Of a stretch of DNA of 64,000 nt, positions 57,073 to 64,000 are shown one piece after another. The stretch's first letter is position 1, and each line of letters begins with the position of its first letter. The stretch comes from Callorhinus ursinus. Taxonomy: Eukaryota > Chordata > Mammalia > Carnivora > Otariidae. The stretch lies in the NCBI RefSeq assembly GCF_003265705.1, contig NW_020313057.1, forward strand, positions 5,187,075-5,251,074, in the 5' to 3' direction. The notes beneath the pieces are model-generated. The model searched no databases. It was not told where the DNA came from and saw only the letters and a program-made list of their open reading frames with translations. The position numbers were made by a program, and so were the translations under genes.

Positions 57073-57212
57073 GGGGCCCTGGGTGGCTCAGTTAGTTAAG
57101 TGGCTGACTCTTGGTCTCAGCTCAGGTCTTGATCTCAGGGTCCTGAGTTCAAGCCCCGTGTTGGGCTCCACACTGGGCATGGAGCCTACTTTAAAAAAAA
57201 ATGAAATAAAAT
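57073..57212 (+). mobile_element. Short-type Can-SINE in the L1 tail
   Basis: Flanks TAAAAACTTAA on both sides. Lacks the CT tract and is head-to-head with the copy 43 bp away. Confidence 0.9.
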
Positions 57213-57539
57213 AAAAACTTAAAAAAAAAAAAAACTTGAGATGTGATGGGAAAGACAAAAAAAAAAAAGGGGCAGTAGCTACAGGGACAACTGGGTTGGA
57301 GAAAGGTATTTTGAGTCACTGGTTTTGTTTACCTATTTTGTTTTGTTTTTAAGAGTAGGAGAAGTCTACTGATTAGCTAAGGGGAAAAGAGACGGTAACA
57401 GCCCCGTGGAGAAACCCTCATTTCCAGAGTCTGGTGGTTAAGATAGCCTGGCTGGTCTATTGAGACGGTTTCAGATGCTGAATGCTGTATGAAAAATACC
57501 TCTGACAACTCTATTCCTCGCAGAAGGAAAACTTCTCAT

Positions 57540-58740
57540 CATAAAAAATGACCAAGGTAATTTGAAAAAGAACCAGACTGAACGTTAAAAAAAAGTTAAT
57601 AACAATTTAAAAACACAAGTGGATAGAGTCAACAGAAGATTTAATATCTGAAGCACTGGATGAATTTAATATTAGGCAAAATTTTTTATAAACTTCACAA
57701 AGTATGAGGGGAGAACTTCTTTTAATCCAATAAAAGATATCCATAAAAAATTACAGCAAACATCACACTTAGTGACAAAACATTAAAACCATTCCCATTA
57801 CCACCCCTGCTGTTCCCTACCCTATATTGTATTTAAGTCCTACCCCACATATAAGACAAGAAAAAAATGTGTAAGGATTGAAAAGGAAGAAACAAAAATG
57901 TCAGTATTTATAGATAATTATGGTCATTGTAGAAAAACACCAAGAATCTCATAAATTACTAGAATCAACTAGTGTTTTCTACAAAGTCACTGGATATAAA
58001 TCAATATACAAAAAGATCATTTTCTATATGCCAGCGACAAGCAATAACTAAAAAAACCATTTTAAATAGCATAAAATAAAAAAAGAAAAGCATAACACAT
58101 ATATGCATAAATGTATTATATGTATTATATTAACTTAGATTTGCACAAAAAATGTGCAAACCTTTTTGGAAAAAATAATAAAATGTTATTGAAAGTCAAT
58201 AAAGAACTAATAAAGAGATACCATATTCAGGACTGTTAGAGTCAATATCATTAAGACGAGATAGTCTCCTAAAACTGAATTGCTCTGAAGCTATAGATGT
58301 GGGTTGCCCAATAAACTCTAGCCATGTGTGGTTATTTAAATTTAAACTAATTAAAATTAAATTAAAAGATTCAGTTCCTCAGCTGCACTGGCCACATTTT
58401 AAGCATTAATTAGTGGAAGTTTTCCATCATCCTAGAAAGTTCTGTTGGACAGTGCAGCCAACAGAACAACTGAAATCACAATAGGGTTGTTTTTGGAGAA
58501 ATCCAGTAGGCTGGTTTTTAAACTTATTAGGGGTTTAAAAAGAGAAAAAAATGTACTGGGAAGAACAAAGAGCTAAGAACAACCAGGAAACTCCTAAAGA
58601 ATCTGGAGGAACTGGCTTCATCAAGCTTCCAGAGTCATTATAAAGTAATAGTAATTCAGACACAGGTACTGCCACTAGATCAGCAAACACACCCATGGAA
58701 CAGACTAGAAAGCCCATAAATTGCTTGATATAAATTGCAA
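57540..58740 (+). mobile_element. Old L1 ORF2 fragment, sense
   Basis: 'ACAGCAAACATCACACTTAGTGACAAAACATT', 'AAAGTCACTGGATATAAATCAATATACAAAAAGATC' and 'CCCATGGAACAGACTAGAAAGCCC' are ORF2 phrases in order. It has many stops and a hAT element is inserted. Confidence 0.75.
58290..58465. mobile_element. hAT-type non-autonomous element (MER3-like) in L1
   Basis: 'CATGTGTGGTTATTTAAATTTAAACTAATTAAAATTAAATTAAAAGATTCAGTTCCTCAG...AGAAAGTTCTGTTGGACAGTGCAG' is a well-known hAT element body. The exact name is less certain. Confidence 0.7.
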
Positions 58741-58759
58741 AAATGTTTTCTTAATTTGT

Positions 58760-59290
58760 ACACTGACTTGGAGAATGTTTTATTTTTAAATAGTTGGCTT
58801 CATCAATGTGTTGGTTTATACCTTATGGGTTTTGCAAACTTAGAAAAGCCTTTCCTGGGGCATGTGGGTGGCTGAGTTGGTTAAGTGTTTGGTGCTTGGT
58901 CTCAGCTCAGGTCTTGATCTCAGGGTCCTGAGTTCAAGCCCCATGTTGGGATTTGAACTTAAAAAAAAAAAAAAAAAGGCCTTTCCTTATTCTAAGGATA
59001 TAAATGAAATACTTCCCATATTTTCTACTTAGCATTTTTATGGTTTCACTTTTCATATTTAAATATCTGATCTAACTTGAATTTATCTTAGTGCAAAATG
59101 TGGAGAGATCTATTTCCCCACCCCCAAGCCAAAAGGGCTATGCAGTTACTCAAATGCCAAGTATTGAAAAACTCATCTTCTCCACTGTTCTGAAGTACTA
59201 AATGTTATTTTATGCTAAATATGTGGCAGGTTCTATTTCTGAATTTCCTATCCTGCTCCATTGATATTTCTGTTCATTACGACTCAAAAA
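58760..59290 (-). mobile_element. L1 segment in inverted orientation
   Basis: 'AGTTGGCTTCATC...TGATCTAACTTGAATTTATC...AAAACTCATCTTCTCCACTG...TCCTGCTCCATTGATATTTCTG' is L1 ORF2 complement. It is bounded by sense L1 on both sides and carries a short SINE at 58857-58977. Confidence 0.65.
58857..58977 (+). mobile_element. Short-type Can-SINE
   Basis: Flanks AGCCTTTCCT and GGCCTTTCCT. No CT tract. Confidence 0.9.
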
Positions 59291-59369
59291 ACCACAAACC
59301 CTAAGGTGAAAATTGCAGTGAATCTACATAAAAATGGAAGGCACTGTAGGCCACATTAACAGAAAAGAG

Positions 59370-60070
59370 GCAGGCCAGCGGAAGACGTTCAAGGTCTCCT
59401 AAAAGGAACTGATTGCTAGAATATACAAAAAATTCTTGTAAACCAACAGGAACAAGACAGGAAACTCATCAGAAAAAAACCATAAACAAGGAATATGATT
59501 AAGCAGTTCACAGAGAGGAAACCCAAGTGACTAAGAGGTATGTGAGACGTTCAACATTACTGGGAAACAAAAGAAATACAAACCTAGAACTACCGTAAGA
59601 CATTAGCTTATACCTACTGGATTGGCAAAAATTAGACAACTGAAAAATACCCAACACCAGCAGGAATGTGGGGAAACAGGAACCTTCATGTACCACTCAC
59701 TGTTGGGAGTGTGAAATTCATCCGACCTCCCCATGGAGCAATGGGGCAGTGCTTAATTAGTGAAACTATGCCCCGCGAGTGTGATCTAAAATCCCACTGC
59801 TCAGTCTACTCTATGGGAATTCTCCAGGAATACAGGGGAACTCTGCTTGCAGTGGAGTAGAGCTGGTGGGAATCTAGATTCATCACCCACTCGGAACTCC
59901 CAGAATAAGTCAAAACCTGGTAAACGCTTTTACTATGGAACACCGTGCCTCAGTCCGAAGCAATCAACTGGACAATGGCACGGATAGGTCCTAAGATGTT
60001 TTGAGTGAAAAGCTATAATCAGATTGTTAGCACAATTCCATTTATATAAATATAACACACACACAACACT
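59370..60070 (+). mobile_element. Old L1 3' part, sense
   Basis: 'CTAGAATATACAAAAAATTCTTGTAAACC...ATTGGCAAAAATTAGACAACTG...CAGGAATGTGGGGAAACAGGAACC' continues ORF2/3' sequence in sense. Inactive. Confidence 0.75.
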
Positions 60071-60119
60071 GTGTTTTATATCCATACCCAGAACACAAGC
60101 CTGTGGCGGGGATGGGCAG

Positions 60120-61610
60120 GTACAACATGGCCCCATCTGCTGGGCGATACCTTCTGGTTTCCTTCATGCACCTACCTCCCACTGCCAGAGAAACAGAAAA
60201 GGAAGATGGCCTGGAGGTTTGAAAGAGTAATGATTTACCAGATCATTTTATCACCTGGGATGCATCTGTAAGGTCCAGCATCGAAGGAGACGATGCCAGA
60301 CAGATGAGTTCGGACTTAATGAGGGAAGAGTAGAAGACATATGTAATCTAGAAACCCCAGGGCAATGCAGGGGGGAAGCGCTTTCAAGGGAAGGAGAAAC
60401 CACAAAGATAAACTTTTCTTGGATGGCGGGTTAGCCTGAAATTAACCAGGGAAAGGTTGATCTGACCCAGTTTGCTGAAGAATTTAAGCTAGAACAAATA
60501 TATTAAGTTCCTTCACCTTCAACTACGAATAGTTGTTGTACCTTTGTACCTACTAGGTCGGGGGGAAGGGAATCATACCTTACATGGCTTAGATGCCCTA
60601 CAGACAGGCTAAACAAAATCACAAGGGTGATTGCCTTTGTTCGTTCTGAACATGAATGGAAAAATAACCCACCTTAACCGAGTGATGTGGAATTAATTTT
60701 TGCTTAGCGTGCCTATAGGACACTTTAAAAAGAGAACTGCTCCAGCTCCTTGCCAGGGTAAACTCTTTAAGAATGAAAAGATCCAGGTTGGGTCCTAGGA
60801 TTCTGAACCCCTGGACCTGTGGTTTATAGACCCTCACATTTTGTCTAGATACCACCGTTAACCAACAGTGCTAAGATCCAGTCAGCAGAAGCAGAGCTGA
60901 GCTGTGAAAGTGGTAGAAATCATCTCAGAAACGGCCCCTTTCCCACGTCAGGCAGTGCAGGAGGGTCGGCGTGCACACCCATGAGTAACTGGGGCAGGAT
61001 CTCTAGCTCCTGAGTCTCTCCTGCTTCCGTGCACAGGAATTCTGTGAAGACTTGTTCCCAAACGTAGAAAAACAATCCTAGGAAAGGAATGATCTTTAAA
61101 TCTATAGCCTGAGAAATCCCCATATTGATGATTTAACAGCCAAGGCGCTTTCAAAGGTATGGGTTCTTGGTTTTGTGTGTGTGTGTGTGTTTTTGTTGTT
61201 GTTGTTGTTGTTTTTGACCTTCAAGAACATTAAAAACGAAGCCGTTTCACATTGGGAATGGTTTCTGAGTCACCACAGCTCATTATCATGAATGGGCTTT
61301 TTCATATGGTTAAACAGTGGGTGAAAATAAAGAGAACAGCCATTTTTACTGGAATGTACACACTCCTAGATGAAATTAGCAGTAAACACAAAATAGCCAT
61401 TGTTAGCCTTAATGCTAGTAGCTCCTGACAACATTCATTCATGTGAACACCAACGAATGTGATAGGCACTTTGCCTTGATTTCCTTGACCAAAAAAAGCA
61501 GGAGTCCTACTGTCTTAATTCCTATTTTTATGTCAAGAGTGTGTGTGAAAAATGAGTTATTTATAACAAGAAATTAACTAGAAGATGGAGCTATGAATGA
61601 TACCGACAAT
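60120..61610. other. Probable intronic unique DNA
   Basis: A (TG)n and (GTT)n pair lies at 61173-61215. No recognised exon or element. Confidence 0.45.
61173..61215. repeat. Adjacent (TG)n and (GTT)n runs
   Basis: TG dinucleotides pass directly into GTT trinucleotides. Confidence 0.95.
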
Positions 61611-61726
61611 TTTCTTTCTTTAAGATTTTATTTTTAAGTCACCTCTACCTCCCACGTGGGGCTCAAACTCACAACCCCAAGATCAAGAGTCCCATGTTCC
61701 ACCTACTGAGCCAGCCAGGCGTGCCT
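61611..61726 (-). mobile_element. Short-type Can-SINE
   Basis: 'AAGATTTTATTTTTAAGTCACCTCTACC...GAGCCAGCCAGGCGTGCC'; old copy. Confidence 0.87.
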
Positions 61727-62082
61727 TCCATTGTTTTGTATTAACCCAATCCATATGTGAGAAGGAAACGGAACGCTGATATTCTCTTTTCTGTTATTCA
61801 ACTTAATTAGGGCTTTAACAAAATTCTTAGACTAAATGCACCACTTCGTTTCTCCCCTAAAAATAATTTACCAAACTGAAGTCCGTAAAGAATGATTTCA
61901 CGGCAGGTGTCCCAGCACCCGTGACAGTTGCAAGAACAGCTCTGGGATCCCGCTCCCACTTCACACCCAGTGATGTCACGCGCACCACAGATCTGGGAGA
62001 GAGCAAAGTGTAGCTGTTGGTCCTGCACGTTGTCTTCCGAGTTTTCTACTCTCAAAAACCTTGTTAGAAATAAAACCAATGC

Positions 62083-62292
62083 GGGGTGCCTGGGTGGCTC
62101 AGTCATTAAGCGTCTGCCTTTGGCTCAGGTCATGATCCCAGGCTCCTGGGATCAAGCCCCACATCGGGCTCCCTGCTCCGCGGGAAGCCTGCTTCTCCCT
62201 CTCCCTCTCCCCCTGCTTGTGTTCCCTCTCTCGCTGTGTCTCTCTCTGTCAAATAAATAAAATCTTTAAAAAAACAAAACAAACAAACAAAC
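62083..62292 (+). mobile_element. Can-SINE
   Basis: Target duplication AAAACCAATGC on both sides, with an A/C-patterned tail (AAACAAACAAAC). Confidence 0.94.
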
Positions 62293-62368
62293 AAAACCAA
62301 TGCTCAGTACAGCATCCACCGGTGAACTGCAAGGACAGAAAGAACCTTTCTAAAATCCTGGATGACTG

Positions 62369-62583
62369 GAGCATCTGGGTGGCTCAGTCGGTTGGGCGAC
62401 TGCCTTCGGCTCAGGTCGTGATCTCGGGGTCCTGGGATCGAGCCCCACATCGGGCTCCCTGCTCGGCGGGGAGTCTGCTTCTCCCTCTGCCTCTGCCCTG
62501 CCTCTTTCCCAGCTTGTGCTCTCCCTCACTCTGTCTCTCTCAAATAAATAAAATATTTAAAAATTTTTAAAAAATAAAAAAAA
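62369..62583 (+). mobile_element. Can-SINE
   Basis: Target duplication AAAATCCTGGATGACTG on both sides. Confidence 0.95.
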
Positions 62584-62939
62584 TAAAATCCTGGATGACT
62601 GCTGCTATCACAGGCCTGGCAGCTCGGGCACAGTCCCCGTCTCCCCGGCCTGTCCTGCCAAGGGTCTTATTGTAAGAACACAGAGCTTTAAAGTGTATCT
62701 AGAACCCTGCCTACGTGTATCTCTTCCATCCTGTTTTCCACAATAGAAACCCTCTTATCCAGCCTCGTCTGCTTAATGTTCTAATCCATTGTGAGCCAGG
62801 TTTTGACTGCCTCCCCTGTTGCCTGCCTCCAAAGCCTCGCTCAGAAACTCCACTAAACCTTCTCAAACCTTGCTTCCTGACGCTGCTCATCGCTGACCTC
62901 TCCTCTGGCTCCTTGCCTACCTACTGTGTCTGCTTCACC

Positions 62940-63140
62940 CCTTGTTGATGACATTACACCATCTCTGTCACTCTGATGCAAACGATCACTTCAGGTTTCA
63001 CTCTGCACAAAATCCTTTTTTCTTCAATTAGACTGAAAGCTCCTTATGGGCAAAGAACTCTTTTTTTTCAATAGAGCCACAGGACTTTGGAAAACATTTG
63101 GCACAAAATAGAGACTTACTATTCAGTACTTCACAACATT
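62940..63140 (+). mobile_element. L2 3'-end remnant
   Basis: 'TTAGACTGAAAGCTCCTTATGGGCAAAGAACTC...GAGCCACAGGACTTTGGAAAACATTTGGCAC' follows the L2 tail. The sequence from about 62710 may be its upstream part. Confidence 0.6.
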
Positions 63141-63816
63141 CATATTTTAAAGTCATCTTATTATTATTTTTTAAATTAGAGTATCCTTAAAACAGACCTT
63201 CGGTCTAAATGAAAGGCTTCAACACTTAGGAATCCTTTCAAACTTGGTAACTTCATTGGGTCGACCATCCTTTATCCCTCCATCATACTGATAGACCAAA
63301 GCAGTCAGATTTAGATGAAATTACTCTCATTCAACCTATTTCAATCAAGGGCAATGGGGAATACAAGGGAAGTAACTTTAAATACAGTCATAGAGGAGAC
63401 GCTTCACTTAGCTTCATGAATGATGATCTGTTAAAAAGTCAGTGCCAATAAATACATCAGACGCACCAAACCAGTAATGCTTCCCAATATTAACATGTAA
63501 TAAATATCAATATAAATGCAGGCATGGGTACAACTATGTATAATCCATACCCAAGATTAACTTAAAAAATAGCCTCTAACAAATAAACAACTGAAGTAAA
63601 ATAAATATGTAGTTACTATTCATTAGCATGGGCCCTTTTTCAATGTCAAGAAAACAAAAACCTTGGAAAGACAAGAGCGCTTCCAAAAAATATTCACTGA
63701 GCCAACTGGCAAACTCCGACTGGATCCCAGCCCTGAAGATCAGAGGAAAGTCCTCCTCAGATAGAAGTTGGTTGGTGCTAGGAGTTAGATTTAGTTTTGT
63801 TCTGGAATTAAAAATT

Positions 63817-64000
63817 TTTTAAAAAAATATTTATTTATTTTAGAGAGAGAGAGAGATAGAGAGAAAGCATGAGCAGGGGGAGGAGCAGAGGGAGAGGGAG
63901 AAGCAGATTCCCTGCTGAGCAGGGAGCTCTATGGAGGCTCGATCCCAGGACCCGGGGGGATCAGGACCTGAGCTGAAAGCAGACACTTAAGTGACTGAGC
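63817..64000 (-). mobile_element. Can-SINE, cut by the window end
   Basis: Antisense copy whose head is lost at position 64000. Confidence 0.92.

Larger units (their letters stand above)
56700..57240 (+). mobile_element. Carnivore L1 3' end, split by two SINEs
   Basis: 'TGATGAGCACCAGATGATGG...GAATCACTGAATTGTACACCTGAAACTCATATAACATTG', resumed after 57030 by 'TATGTTAACTATCTGGAATTAAAAACTTAA', is the carnivore L1 terminus. It is 5'-truncated and non-coding. Confidence 0.8.
52269..64000 (-). other. Probable PROSER2 intron 1 (partial)
   Basis: Sequence upstream of exon A contains SINEs, L1 pieces, an L2 and unique DNA at about 52270-53460, 53675-54720, 54980-55900, 60120-61610 and 62600-63810. 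I recognise no exon and no CpG-island promoter here. The simplest reading is intron, with the first exon beyond the window, but a small noncoding exon could be missed by eye. Confidence 0.5.

Overview
This window is ordinary mammalian nuclear DNA from a carnivoran. The tRNA-derived carnivore SINE (Can-SINE/SINEC, head 'CCTGGGTGGCTCAG', A-rich tail after 'AAATAAAATCTT') occurs about 38 times in both orientations. The variants look like those of arctoid carnivorans (bear, seal or mustelid side), and the canid-specific young SINEC_Cf form was not noticed. No bacterial, phage, plasmid or CRISPR feature is present.

One protein-coding gene is supported, on the minus strand: PROSER2 (proline and serine rich 2, formerly C10orf47). 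Three coding exons splice in frame, giving 138 + 238 + 1013 nt = 1389 nt, or 462 residues plus a TGA stop. Exon A (52187-52050) holds the ATG and a Ser/Arg-rich start. Exon B (32331-32094) holds an acidic motif shared with SARG/C1orf116. Exon C (30408-29396) encodes the proline-rich middle and the conserved C-terminus. The introns are at least 11.7 kb (52269 to the window end), 19.7 kb and 1.7 kb. No 5' noncoding exon or promoter was identified; they probably lie beyond 64000. The 3'UTR runs left from 29395, with candidate poly(A) signals near 28271 and 27532.

Layout: 1-27000 is 3' intergenic flank with few SINEs (about 6), old MIR, L2, L1, MaLR and hAT remnants, GC-rich unique DNA and several simple repeats, including a ~550-bp GAT/GGT array. 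27000-29395 is 3'UTR and near flank. 29396-52268 is the gene body. 52269-64000 is most simply intron 1. About 32 SINEs lie in the right-hand 37 kb, often nested in L1 copies.

I found no undescribed biological system. The most interesting signals are: (1) two short templated insertions, where a 51-bp and a 24-bp segment were copied from 1.0-1.6 kb away into a MIR and a SINE; (2) an upstream ORF in a strong start context in PROSER2 exon A; (3) an old L1 whose internal ~0.5 kb appears inverted; (4) a 44-bp perfectly alternating purine-pyrimidine tract that is also an inverted repeat; and (5) a TTTC/TTCC microsatellite grown from a SINE tail. All family names come from recognition by eye, without a database search, and repeat boundaries are approximate.
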